Source: Saccoglossus kowalevskii
Lineage: Eukaryota; Hemichordata; Enteropneusta; Harrimaniidae
DNA: 59,300 bases
Reading direction: 5' to 3'
Assembly (NCBI RefSeq): GCF_000003605.2
Contig: NW_003155237.1
Span: 912,263-971,562, forward strand
This document shows positions 12,201 through 24,900 of this stretch, piece after piece. Below the pieces are notes generated by a model. It was given only the letters and a program-made list of their open reading frames with translations, did no database searches and was not told the DNA's origin. A program made the position numbers and the translations under genes. The first letter of the stretch is position 1. Each line of letters starts with the position of its first letter.

Positions 12201-15200
12201 GTACGATAGTTTATGAACTTGGCGACTGCAGCGGGTGTTCCAAAGACGAAGTTCAAAGCGCCCCTGTATGGTTTCTTACGCAATTGTAACAGCTGGTAGG
12301 GATTGTGCTCATTATTAGCGAAAATGTTGTTCCTTTATTTGTTATTAAAGCGAATAATACTTTCTATTTATATGATTGGAATACATAACAACATTGGCGT
12401 TCAGGCATAGTTTTATTTCAAACACTGTAACTCCCCGACGGGGGTACTGCATGTACTTTGTTGTAATTTGAAATTGTGGACCCACCACCCTACTAAATCA
12501 ACATGTGAAAGGGGGTGGCACGCACCGACTGCTAACTACGGTAAACAAAACAGTACGTATACAATGCAAATGGCGTGCGCCAGCTTGCAAACTATAAGAA
12601 GAAAAAAAAAACTTTGTGTTTTAAACGAGTTTTTGTTTTGTTTTTGTTTATAAGTTCGCCCTCAAAAAACAATTCAAGGCAATCGACCATTCTATAGGTG
12701 TGAACTGCGATGTCGGTTTTGTAGTTTTTAACGACATTATTTTTGTTAATGTTAAGTGAACTTCCGAAAGACAACAATAAAACAGACAAAGGAATGCGTC
12801 TTTATATTTGCAAATTTGTTTTACCATTGCCATAGTAACAAATGTTTTTTAGGATAACAACAAAATCCAACTGATTCCGCTGATGTCATAAAAAACAACT
12901 TTGAGAATAGCTAATACCGTCAAACTCTGCTTCCAGTGCTGTTGATGTTGACGATTATGACAGGTGCAATTACAACACGCCGCAATGTAGTGTAATGCTG
13001 AGTCTTATTCAAATGGGGTACTAATGTGTTTTTTTCTTGGGGTTTATGGTTCTCTCCGTCTCTCAAGACGCGAATGAACGATTATTTAAAGAATAAACAA
13101 AAGACTGCTTAAACTGTCAAAACAGAAAAACAAAACAAACAAACAAACAAAAACAAAAAACGACCACGCCTGTGTTCACTAATTTTGTGTTTTTTGTCCT
13201 TTGTTTATTCTGTTTTGTATTACTTGTATTTCTCATTTCGTATGATGTTACCGTGACGCAATGTCCTTGAGCAAGGAGGTATAAACATTATATACCTCCA
13301 ACTCTGTATGCGTATATGTATTTATTTGTAATCGTTGCTCTTCACAGTCCAGGAATCAAAAGACAAAAAACAAAGGGATATATGAACTGCTTTCTTTCGT
13401 CATCCAGAATCACACTTCTTGAAGTCAACGGCTGCTACACCCGTTGGAATCCAGTGCGCGTTCCGGTACCGCCAATGCGTACCACTGGCCACCCCAGTGC
13501 ATGATGGGATGCATCGTTCACCACAAAAGCAACTTGAAAATTAAAAACACAGTTTAACGGTCGATTCTGAACTGAACACTGTACCGAAATGATGGTAGAT
13601 TTGTATCGGAAGAGAACTTTTTCAAAGAATTTCTTCAGTGTCGCTAATAACTATAGTTACCTTCATCATGGTGTGGACATGAGCACAAAGTTAACTTTTG
13701 AGTTAACCATTCATAATTCATAGTTATTAACGCTATCACATCACGGATATTATCATGTTGTTTTTTTTAAAGTAGACAACATTTATTATATGTTTTGCAT
13801 GCACATCCGGGTGACTGTACATTGTCTGCATCCGTCCAATGAATCGCGATCACCCAGCTGATGCGGGTAGTTGGTTAAAACAATGGGTGCTTCAATGTGT
13901 GGGCAATTAGACGATGTTCGTATATCGGTGAATTGGTCACCATAGGGATAATTTTAAATGAATTCAAACTGTTACAGTAATAGACAAATAGATAGGTTAC
14001 TTCGTAACAAGTAATTATCACGAGTCCATAAAACTATGGCGTGTCGTACCCGGCGTACACATTTACAATGTCAATGTTCACGAATAACTGTCAAGTATCG
14101 TACCAAATCACCGCCTCATACGGGCCTCGTTTCGTGCAAGTATACAGTTGACAATTATAAACAAGCTGTAACAATAAATATGAAAGGGAAAGTTGAAAAA
14201 CTTTATGTATGCACAATGTTAACTGATTTTCAGATAACAAATATATTGGACTACTTGAATCCGGTGTATGTATACCTAGCATCCCTTGTAACCTACGCGA
14301 CCGACACGGTCGGCGATTTGCGTAGTACAATTCATATCATGAACCGACAATGTCATGTCACAGTTTATATTCATTTATTATTGTACTGTATTTAGCAATC
14401 TACTCAACAAATGCTCACATCCCCAAAAAATGTCACTCATTGCTCAAATACAAGCTAAAACATTGAATAAATGACATGGGTGTGAGGTTTTTTGATTTTG
14501 TTCAATGTCGTTAGCGCTGGCGGATGTCCGGTGCATAAAAGTACTGGCATTGGGGGTTCCTTTGGTATTGTTTCGCTATAACGATGTGCGGGTCATGTCG
14601 AGTAATGACATTTTCAATGTATTGACACTTTCTTTCTCTTGAGTAGAAAAAAAAAACACTATACACAGAGGCACCAGGGTGCCGAGACTGAAGATCGTGC
14701 TCAGCTGTTACCCGCAATTGTTTTAACAATCTGCAATTGTAAAGACGAAATACGTCTCTTAATGTGCGTCTTGTCTTTGAGAGTTACCACTTTCAATATA
14801 GGTTTATTATAAAGACGTGATAACAAAGTCCAATCTTAATCTAGACCTAGATTTTGTTTCATACCTCCATCACTTTATTTCATTTTCTCTGCCCCTTTAT
14901 TTCAGTATGTCCGATTGTATTACCACAGTTCCCTCACCACATCCACCACATACCCAGCCGCAAACAGGTTGTGACAATGTTTAGGGTACGTGTCAACGTG
15001 ACAGGACTTTAATTCAGGAAAGACCTTGAACTGTTGCGCCGGTGGATATCAGCCATGGACGCGCGTAATTCCTTAATAAGCGTGCAATTCACGTCTAGGT
15101 ACTGATGAATGGAACGAAGACAGTCCGGCACGTGCCAGATAACATAAGACAAAGCCGCCGACTTGGGGCACTATGGTGATTTCATTTTGACAATACAAAG

Positions 15201-18200
15201 AAATAATGGCGGCGGTCTTACTTGGCGAATCTAGTGAGGTATTTTATTTAAAAAGCAAACAATTACAAGTGCTCTGAAACTCTATCCGCCACGTGCCACT
15301 AAGCCGTTACTGAAAACATCCCACACAATGAGTTTTTTTTTCAAGAAAACGTACTTCATGGTTGAGTGCACGGGGGACGGCAACTTTTGATAAGTTGACT
15401 GGTATATGATAAAACGTTTATATCACCAATCGCGATCTCTCTTCGCTCTGCATTCTCTAAATGCCACGCCAATCCAGTGGCTGTTCGACTGGTCATTCTA
15501 TCAGAAAAAGAAGTGCTGTTAAAAACATACAAGTAGAAAAAATAAACGCTTTCCCATGCTGGGGAAACAATATGTCATGTAGTGATGTATGCAGACTGCA
15601 GATGCTTGCACGTGTAATCTGGGGTTTGACTGAATCCAACCACCAAGGCGTGCACAAAATAAGAGAATTTCTTAGAACCAGGTAAATTGTTACCATGTTA
15701 AGTGGACAGTACTATGTAATTCTGCTCATGGACATGAAAAAATAAAAACGAAAAGAAAAAGAAAAACTGAGGAAGACGTTTACATAGCTCAGTAATGTAC
15801 AAAGGAATGATGAATCTCCACCACGAAAAACGTCCGTCATATGCCAGCATGTCAGTTACAGCTGTGTGCGTGGAAATCCATGTTTACACTGCAAAATGTG
15901 ACAGTCTCGGAAAGCTGATGGCCCGCACATTCGATTGTCCGAGAATAACCGAACGTTTAACGGCTAACATATCAAAATTATGCCCAGTTTTCAACTGATT
16001 GTACCCGAAACAGTTTAGCTCAAGTTAATTTAGTTATTGCTTAGAAAAGAGACGATATTGATAAACACGTTTATCTCCTCATACGAGTTGTTAGCTTTGA
16101 ATTTTACGGTATCCGTTTTATATAGTGACAGAAACAACTCAAATACACCTCGCAAATGTATTCCAACATTTCAGAACAAATCCGTGTAGTGTACTCAGAT
16201 ATATAACGGAGCTTATTACTAATGTGGCTTTATAAATTTGTTTTAGAATCCCACTTTCCATCATATTCGTCTATCAACATTTCGGACCCTTCCTTAAGGT
16301 GTAGCACTGACTGCCTATGATTGTGATCATTATCGATCGTGTTCTCCCTTGTTGAAAACGTTCGGAGTCCCTCCATTTCCGGGTCGATTGCAATACTGTG
16401 ACATTACAAAAGCTGATGTAATATGCCCGCATCGTGCAGCTGCTTCATATGATACAAAGACTTTCCTTAAAAACACGGGCAGTATGCACCCATGTGCCTC
16501 GCATGCACAAGAATAACATGCTTTCCACGATCCCCAGTCATTTGACCGGTCACGATGATTTGACGACCACTTGTGGATCGACCCTATACAAGAACGCCGT
16601 CGTGGTGAGATCACAAACAAGTGACTATTCAATAACCGAAGACAATCAATTATTATTATTAATATTAACTATTATTGTACAGTAAAACTGCTAAAACGTT
16701 ACCACGTTAAAAACCGAACGAGTTTGTAATTAATATTAAAATTATATTGAACATGTTATAGCATTTAGACCCGAGAAAACGGAACGTGAACAAGTTCTAT
16801 TGTGCTTATTATATGTAGCGCCACCAGCTGGACCACTAGGCAATAAAGACCCATATAACGACTATGAAAATAAAATCAATACCAAAATTACAATAACTGC
16901 CGCGCTGTAAAATTCGAGTGAGAGACAAAAAATCACATAATTAAATCTTTAGCCACGAGTTACATGTGTATTCGACCGACATGCACGCTCCGTGGCCAGG
17001 TGAGCGCCACGTCACTTCTTATCGTTTATTTTATCAGATGCGGCCGCAATTTTTTTATTCTATTTTTCATTCTTTCTCGCGAATGTCAGACTTGCGTCTC
17101 ACCTAGAGATTTATCATATACAGTTGGAAGCCGACGTTTCTACTTTTCGATATGCCGGTGATAAGTTATCAAGAAGGGTTACGCCCCTGCAGCTGTATGC
17201 AAATGTAAACGCAGATTGCGCATTAGTATGATCCGTACATCTTACGGCAGTTGGAAATATCGCCATGTTTAAAAATAGCCCAAACTACTAAAATACAACC
17301 ACGTTTTTTTAAAAAATCAAACAGAACTTGTCTATTAGACCTCTAGTAACGTGCAATCATTTTTATCAAACTTACGGTATATGTACGGTAGCGGTACGGT
17401 AAGTTTTGGTATTCTAAGTTCTTTTGTTTTTACGGAATAAATAAGTAAATATATAAGCACGCTAAAGTTGGTCATTGCATTCGTGGCTTCTGCCGTTTCA
17501 ATGTCCAGAATGTATTTTTGCTGAAAATATGTTTATGGGTAACTTTGTATGGGTGCGTGGTCACGTAAAAATGTTTGAGTGTGTGTGTGAGTGTGCTTGG
17601 CAAAACACGATGTCAAAGTGCGCCACACTGCTGAGAACGGTAGCATCTGTCGATGTTTTAACGCGAAGCACACGGTCAGGAAATAGCAATACAGATACAC
17701 TGTCAAAACATACATAGCGTATTCGAAGTGAGAACATGGCTGGCACTAAAAAGATGGAGAAAACAAGAATAAAAAGAAGGCAAGTATTTCCATTGATAGG
17801 CTTCTTGGGTGCATGTATGCTCAGTCAGACGTGTATTGAAAAGTACTCAGGCGAATAAACAAAAGGAGCCTGTTGTATAAGGCGAACCTGGTTGCGCAGT
17901 GCTTGGCGAAACCTGCCTTTGTTTTGATGGAGAGAGGGGGGGGCGAAAATCAGTTCGCGTGCCACTCGCGCGCAGCTCTCAGTGAAAAACAACAATGCAA
18001 TTTAATGCCCGCCTTCGCTGACCAATGGGATAGAATCTCACTGACAGTTGATGGCGATAGCCAATCATACGAACTCTGGCACACAATCAATCATCGTGAC
18101 AAGCGCCCCTCATTAAGTCATAATTAGCTTTTGCGTGGGAGAATGCAACCAGTAGTAATTTAAAAAGGCTCTTTAAGACGGCCAAATACCGCCGGTATAC

Positions 18201-18439
18201 AAAGAGTGATCCATTCCAATTGTGACTACCATTCATGGTCATATCGTTCAATTTGCCGTATATCTTGCGTTTGGGGACACGGCAACCTACGAGAGTTTCA
18301 CCTGCGTCTTTATTTTCGGCACTGATAGATGCACGGACACTGACTTTTAAGGTAGGAAATTAATTCTCGTGCCGTCCAGTGTACCAATAATCACCACGAA
18401 CCAGTGAAAGAATCAGCAACCCAACCGAGAAGCTAAACA
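9226..18439. other. Intergenic sequence, no gene seen
   Basis: About 9 kb upstream of the INSM-like promoter with no supported gene. The longest open frame (14,036-14,395, 119 codons, + strand) has no motif and no splice sites. Low-complexity items: an A/C-rich stretch with AAAC repeats at 13,121-13,160 and several poly-A/T runs. Regulatory elements are likely here given the gene's isolation, but I cannot define them. Confidence 0.5.
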
Positions 18440-18580
18440 GCAAGGCACGTGGCCGTTATTCATATGCAAATGAGATTTCAACAAAGGAGGAGCCAAGCGC
18501 GTGTGCAATACATATGAATGAGTTTACACACATATAAATCATTTAAAGGGTACGCCTGACTACGACGAGTTCATCTGCTT
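18440..18580 (+). promoter_or_regulatory. Promoter-like block of the INSM-like gene
   Basis: In order: CACGTG E-box (18,446-18,451); ATTCATATG (18,458-18,466) overlapping a POU octamer ATGCAAAT (18,464-18,471); an inverted copy CATATGAAT (18,511-18,519); TATAAAT (18,533-18,539). A start of transcription near 18,560-18,575 would suit the TATA spacing. The coding start is 430-450 bp further on with no intron needed. Vertebrate INSM1 is known to be activated by neurogenin/NeuroD bHLH proteins through E-boxes, so the CATATG pair is a sensible candidate. The motifs are seen; their use is inferred. Confidence 0.5.
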
Positions 18581-19008
18581 AGGCATACATCAGAAGTTGG
18601 AGCTGGTCGGAATGCCAGTGACAGCATTTTGCTGAACGAGCCTACCAGATATCAGGGTGAAATTACTAGTAGTCGACAAGAGACGAGGAAAACACCACAT
18701 TCTCGCACACAGAAGCAGGAGACGCCAGTACCGACCAACAACAGTACATGGAATAGCCATAATATTGATATTGAACCGTGCAGCGTCTTCTGGTGGACAT
18801 TTAAATTTGACCAGCAGCCTACAGGTGTGCATCATCACATTGATAACGTATTTGTTCCATTGCCGCTTATGCGATTTTCCATCGTTGCAACAACCGTACC
18901 CTCTCGCCGTACAGCTGAACTCAGAGCTGCACACTGAACACCGCAGTTTTCTTCGGGAGTCTGTGCTTGTCGTTCTATATTTTACACACAACTTGGACAT
19001 AGGGCACC
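18565..19008 (+). other. Predicted 5' leader of the INSM-like gene with upstream ORFs
   Basis: The leader is inferred from the TATA box and the start codon at 19,009. It holds at least three short upstream ORFs that end before the main start: ATG at 18,612 (7 codons), ATG at 18,748 (2 codons) and ATG at 18,869 (22 codons, stop at 18,935-18,937). Such ORFs commonly reduce translation of the main frame. A 185-codon open frame on the opposite strand covers the same stretch but has no recognisable domain and is taken as chance. Confidence 0.4.
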
Positions 19009-20409
19009 ATGCCGAGGGGATTTCTGGTAAAGCGCAAGAAGAAAACAGCGACAGTGTCTTATCGTTCGCGATACTCTGACGAGGATCGCAGCGACAGTAG
19101 TTCCGACCATGACCAATACGACACCTACCCAATGTGTCCGTTTCCAACTCCTGAACCAGGATACGTGAACAGTGCGTTCCCCTTCATTAGCACACACAGT
19201 GATGTTTTACATTGCGATAGAGACTCTAGTACAAGTTCCCCACTATCCACCCATTCTTTCCCGTCACCGCTGCCTTTTCCGTCTGCTACAGTTGATCGGG
19301 AACGTTTTACACCTCTTTCGCCATCAACGCCACCGGTATGCAGTATTAGCGTTCTCCCAAGTCCACCACCCACGCCAGGTAAACGCCAGATTCACAGTGT
19401 CGAGAGTGAACGCAAACCAAAGACGAAGAAACTGAAAGCGGCCAGGAAATTGAACTTTGATGATGATAACCGATCTCCCGTTCACGGAACAATCATCAAA
19501 AGCGACCCAGCTCTTGAAAACGTTGGAATTGACGGTAAATCAGAAGCGAAAATCGCAACACCCGAGGCCAAAGCAGAAATGGAAAAAATTGTCAACAAAC
19601 TGGGAGAATACGTGTGCCAGCTTTGCAAAGAACGATACACAGACCCTTTTTCGCTGGCTCAACACAAATGTTCCCGGATAGTTCACGTTGAGTACCGATG
19701 TCCTGAGTGCGATAAAGTCTTCAACTGTCCTGCAAATTTGGCATCTCATCGCCGATGGCACAAACCCCGTCCAACGAATCGTGGAAACACTGCACCTCCG
19801 AGAGTGTTGGCGGCAGCTCCACCAAATGGGACTCTGATCGGAGCTCACGACGACGAAAAGAGATCGATTGAGAGCGGAGACAGCGACATCGAAAAAGACG
19901 CCAAACGAGTAAAACGGAACACGCCGGATATTTTCTCGGAGAGCGGTAGCGAAACCAACAGTAACCGAAACACCCCGAGTCCCATTGAGTTTACAGTCAG
20001 CGAAGATGGAATGTACGAATGCGAGCATTGCGCCAAGAAGTTTCGTCGCCAGGCATATCTACGGAAGCACATGCCCTGTCACGACGAGGGCGGAAACGAA
20101 GATCGCTCGCACCCATGTCAATACTGCGGTAAAATGTTCCGCAGTCTGACGAGTCGTGCCAAGCACGTCCTGAGTCACGCCATCGGACCAAAACACATTG
20201 AACAGCACACCTGCAATATTTGTGGAAGCAGTTTCACGAACAAAGGAAGTCTGGAACGCCATGCTCGCATTCACAGTAGTGAAATATATTCGTGTAAGTA
20301 CTGTTCAAGTACTTTCTACAGTTCACCAGGCCTTACTAGACATATTAACAAGTGCCATCCTTCTGAAAACAGACAAGTGATTTTACTGCAATTGCCTGTC
20401 CAGCAGTAA
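19009..20409 (+). CDS. INSM1: INSM1-family zinc-finger transcriptional repressor, intronless
   Basis: Single-exon gene of 466 codons. The start MPRGFLVKRKKK is a SNAG motif, which in this family recruits the LSD1/CoREST/HDAC repressor machinery; ATG has an A at -3 (CACCATG). Residues 40-125 are Pro/Ser-rich. A basic stretch (137-147) precedes the family signature RKLNFDDD. Six finger-like units follow: an atypical C2HC (C203, C206, H219, C221) and C2H2 fingers at 231-251, 338-358, 370-390, 402-422 and 429-450. The C-terminus HPSENRQVILLQLPV nearly matches vertebrate INSM1. INSM1 acts in the nucleus in neuronal and neuroendocrine differentiation. Vertebrate INSM1 has five fingers, so the finger at 370-390 is extra. 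INSM2 or an unduplicated INSM are equally good names; the family assignment itself is secure. Confidence 0.96.
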   Translation: MPRGFLVKRKKKTATVSYRSRYSDEDRSDSSSDHDQYDTYPMCPFPTPEPGYVNSAFPFISTHSDVLHCDRDSSTSSPLSTHSFPSPLPFPSATVDRERFTPLSPSTPPVCSISVLPSPPPTPGKRQIHSVESERKPKTKKLKAARKLNFDDDNRSPVHGTIIKSDPALENVGIDGKSEAKIATPEAKAEMEKIVNKLGEYVCQLCKERYTDPFSLAQHKCSRIVHVEYRCPECDKVFNCPANLASHRRWHKPRPTNRGNTAPPRVLAAAPPNGTLIGAHDDEKRSIESGDSDIEKDAKRVKRNTPDIFSESGSETNSNRNTPSPIEFTVSEDGMYECEHCAKKFRRQAYLRKHMPCHDEGGNEDRSHPCQYCGKMFRSLTSRAKHVLSHAIGPKHIEQHTCNICGSSFTNKGSLERHARIHSSEIYSCKYCSSTFYSSPGLTRHINKCHPSENRQVILLQLPVQQ

Positions 20410-21990
20410 TTGTTATCAGCCAGATCACCACACTAGCCAAAGTACATTTAAATCAACATTATTTTACAGATATTTTTTTTTTTTTACAAACTATAGCGGC
20501 ATGTGCTCCGTGCCATGCCATGCCATGTCATGCCGGTACAATAACATACGCGAATAGAACACAAATCATTTGACGTACCAGCATGTTTAACTGAATGATA
20601 CTTTCACGCTGTTAAAGTGCGCTTTACTGTAAAACAACCTTTGAGGAGAGTTCATGAGGGGGAGGGGTTAAGAAACAGAAAAAAAACAAGCATGCTGCCT
20701 ACAATTTATTTATTTTTTGGACAAATTCTGGTCGGGCAATACGCAATATGTCACCACAGCAGTGGATTTTAACAAAACGGCATACATCATGCTATATTCT
20801 ATTATTCAAATATTTAACAGAAATTTTGTCATACACCGAGTCAGAGATACATGTCGAAAATAATATATTTATCTGATTGCCTCAATTCATGTTTGCACCA
20901 TTTGCAATACTTATACTTTCCTTTTGGACTTAACAGATGCACTTTAATTTATTCATAAATGAGAATGAATACATTACAGTACAGTTTTGAGCAACTTTGC
21001 TGTGTGAATTGTCTTACATAGTAACACATGTGCAACATAAATGAAATATTAAGAGAAACATTATATGATCAATTTATTTATTTATTTTATTGTTACTTTC
21101 AGAGTATACTTAGGTTTATCTATCTATCTATATATATATACATATATATAGGCAATACTTGTGTTTATTTCATCCGTGTGTATGATCACGGCTATGTGCA
21201 ACCGAACGTATAGCGTCCATCTGAATTCTTTAAACATTTTAAAACATAATGCTTTACTGAGTCATCATTTATTAGGGTCGTTTTCATTCAGGGAGGTGTC
21301 AAAACCACGCTGAGCCAAAGAATACAGTGTGCAAATGCTCCCGTCCGTGTAAGTTATAAAATAGCGCCGGGTGGTTTATTTTGACGCCCGGGTTACTTAA
21401 AAAAATCAAACCCATAAGCATTATTTGAGATTTTATGTTGTACAAGAGTTATTTTCCCTCTATCTTTTAACAAAGTGATCTGAATATTTTAATTGATGTT
21501 TCTAAATGTTTTCCCTCATTTTTTATTCTGTCGTGGTATTTATTATAATGATAACAAAGGAGGAGAACAAAGCCCTTTGTCATCATCTGAACTTTTGCAT
21601 ATCATTGAACACTGGGAGAGATCCCCCTATATCGATTACAGCGCCTTGATGCGTACATTGCCTTAAACAAAGAAAAGAAATTGGCGGATATTTTTCCGAG
21701 AGAGATTTTTATATCTATTGTATTTTGCATCAAAACTGAGAAAGGTAATTTTTTATAACGGTGTGTAATATATTTCAGTTGAAACTGAGCAGATTTCGGT
21801 ACATTTTTTATGTAATGTATTTTTAGAGTTGGGAAAAGTATAATGGCGACTACCAACAGCTACCATTAAGTATGTTATTTTTTTTGGTAAAAAAAACGTG
21901 TTTTTTCCCCTGAAATTATGGAATATTGTTAAATTTTAATATATATTCGCAAGTTTAAATGGAAATAATAATAAAGAACGAAAGTATGTG
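20410..21990 (+). other. Probable 3' UTR of the INSM-like gene
   Basis: No AATAAA was seen between the stop codon and 21,970-21,975, where AATAAA occurs in an AATAATAATAAAG context. Cleavage near 21,990 would give a UTR of about 1.6 kb. The stretch is AT-rich and contains a CATGC-repeat patch (20,512-20,533) and a TATC/TA simple repeat (21,118-21,151). The end is only a prediction, and an unseen variant signal could end the transcript earlier. Confidence 0.35.
21118..21151. repeat. TATC then TA microsatellite
   Basis: A short run of CTAT/ATCT units passes into TA repeats with one TACATA interruption. It lies inside the probable 3' UTR of the INSM-like gene. Confidence 0.85.
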
Positions 21991-24900
21991 GCTTTCTATA
22001 CGAGATAAATATCGAGTTTCTGACATTTATATGTAAGACCAAATATCCCACATTTCCCGTATTATGTTAATCAAGGACTTAGAGTTCGCAATTATAATCA
22101 TTTTTACTGATGTCTCACAACATATAAATCTATACTGGAAGTTTCATCAAATATCCCTTAATAATATTCATTGGTAAAAAGCCACTCTTTGCTCGGTATT
22201 TTATATCGTCATGACAACAACGGCGGATCGAACTTCTGAAGTTGAGACGATAAAAAAAAAAAAGAGTGTGGTGAATTCATTGTTGTATTATGCAAATTGA
22301 AGCCATGAGTCATCAATAGCGGGCCCCATAGTACTGACTATCGAGTGCTTTGTTTACAAGCCATCTAAACCTGAGTTCCAAAATGAAAAAAAAAAAAAAA
22401 AGTTTTATAACTTAATGTAACCTCCTATATGATATTGAATGTTTTCAACACAGCCGGCAAATTCTTATACTCAAAGGCAACGAGCACCCCGAGTTACAAT
22501 ACGGTCGTGGGTAGCAGATGGAGATGGGGGTCACGTGACAACACAAGCGTCGGAAGTTCTCGTATCAATTATGTGGTTTCTATACAGTCATTTTTGACTG
22601 AACGTCCGTCGTCCATGCAAAATACAGTCGTCATGTCTCTCGGTATATTGTCTGCCTATGTGTGCACTGGGGTTGAAACGAATTCTTGGTTCTTCTACTA
22701 AATATGATGGCATTTTAGTGAGCCAAAAAAAATACAATACTTTTAAATTAATACATCTCCGTTGCTAATCAAATCTACAACCCGTTTATTTTTACAACTG
22801 TCTGAGTGCCTTCAAATTGGCAAATACAGTATCAGTGTGTCTATATGATTAGGATGGAATGCTTTCATTGCCAACCGTTTCTCCGTCCTCACCAATGGAA
22901 AATATATCTACATTCTCTCTAGAATTTCAAACATTCAAGCTGGGCCGTTTGTTTTATCGCAAAGCTGTCTCGGACGTACCAGCGGAATGTAACTATACCA
23001 GCACAAAAATCATTTTAGGTCATTCTATTTCGATTTATGCCCATGCGTGGTCTTTATGTTGATCATTGACAAGCAGTGTTATGTGCACGCAAACTTAGTT
23101 AACAAGTGATTACATCGTGAGAGATACCCCTGCGATATATTAACTATGAAAGAGCCTCCTTCAAATTAATGGTCGGGGGAAAAAATATTCTCAATCGGAC
23201 AAAGACTGGGGCGAGCTATGAGTATATTATTGTTGGTGCTCAACGACCCGGAACTTTGCAGTTTTGGGAGCACGTTCTTCTCAATATTTACATTCCCGGA
23301 AAAAAACGAGCCTACCCAACACGTCATAAAATCCCATTTGATGACCTTATAACCATTCAGAACAAGGTCGATGAAGACAAAGAGCGTACATATAAGAATT
23401 AATGTCCAGCGTCTTGGTATGGACGCGCACCTGGTCCATAAGACGCGATGTTTGAAGAGCGTCGTGGCGTGGCCTTAATAGTCAGCGAAAAGTAAGTTAA
23501 AGAGCTCGGCGATTACCAGCTTGATTTATGCAAGATGGCTATACATGATACCAATGACCAATGAGAGGAGGGGAAGATAGACCAAATTTCTCACACGAAT
23601 CCGGGATTTAGTTCAAGTTCAATGTAGTGTGTAACATTTAGTCATTAGGTTAACATATATGTAATTCGCGTTCAAATTCACAAATATCAAGAAAACACAA
23701 ATATATATATATATATATATAGTATTTGTTCATCAGTGGATATCTAATGACAGTATGAATGTCATGTAGAGAGTATTGCTTGTTGTTGTTGATAATGTTT
23801 AGTGTTTAGTTTATGTTAATTGCTACTGAATCTAACACGTATTGTATTGTATATATCCAATACCGGCATTGCGGAAACGAACACATTTATATGTGAATAA
23901 ATACAAATCGGGGATCGATGTGATGACTTCAGATTCACAGATTTAAAAAAAAATCCCTACTCCGAGAGCACATGAATGAGGCTTGAAAGACGAATATTGA
24001 CACCGGAACTTTTAATTGTCAAGATGATTACAATACCCAATAAAATAATGATAGTAATTTGGGAACCAATATGGGTGGTGATCACGGACCGCAGTAGTGG
24101 CATTTGAATGAATTACTAGTAATTGCAGTGAACTGTTAAATACTTTTTATATCTGCAAAAGTTTTTTTTTTTAATTCGACACAAAAACGAGCAATTAGTA
24201 TTTAATTTAGCTTTCCCTTACTTTGTCACTTCCTCACTCATTTCCTAATGTGTGAAAAACGTAGAATGTTAGACACAACTACGGTTATATAGACGCGGCT
24301 CAGTTCTTTGCGCTCAAAAGTAATCTCATAACCATATTCGCATTTGTATTCAAGATCCATAAATGCAAATTGCATAATAATTCGGATATTGTGGGGGTGG
24401 TGACATTTAACGTAAAGTTTGGCATCACGCAGACGGGGTATCTATAGCTATACCTATATGCAATGTGGGACGATTCACGCCCAGTGGGAACGTCTCGAGA
24501 CTACCTATAGTCACCGGAAATGATTACTACCACATAATCACGTGATCATATCCACTGCTGCCGCTGGCAAATACAGCGCTACCATCATCCCCAGTAACGT
24601 TCACTGGTAACCAAGGCGACTGAGTATAAAAACAAATGACGCCGTTTTGACAGATAATACTGTTGATGTACGATTGGTGGGTACGCGGGAGTTTTAATAA
24701 ACAAGCCATCCCAAAAATAATAAACTATTTGACACGATACTTTGGAAAATAGTTGCCCTTACCCACAATACATATCGATCACGTCAGACAAGATACTTCC
24801 GCTTTGGAGTGCTCACATGTGTGCAAAAGAAGTGGGAGCCTTCGAGAAAAATACATACCCTTTCGTAAACGAACACATATATGTTTATGTTTTTAAAAAA

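Noticed and set aside
14036-14395. 119-codon + strand open frame
   Set aside because: It has no motif, poor composition for a folded protein and no neighbouring exon. Frames of this size are expected by chance in 59 kb.
16330-16632. 100-codon minus-strand frame rich in Cys, Ser and Arg
   Set aside because: Cys/His spacing fits no zinc-finger or knottin pattern, and the + strand is open over the same stretch.
18590-19147. 185-codon open frame on the minus strand over the INSM leader
   Set aside because: It is antisense to the leader and start of a secure gene, has no domain, and its Cys-rich look does not form a known pattern. Chance openness is the simplest reading.
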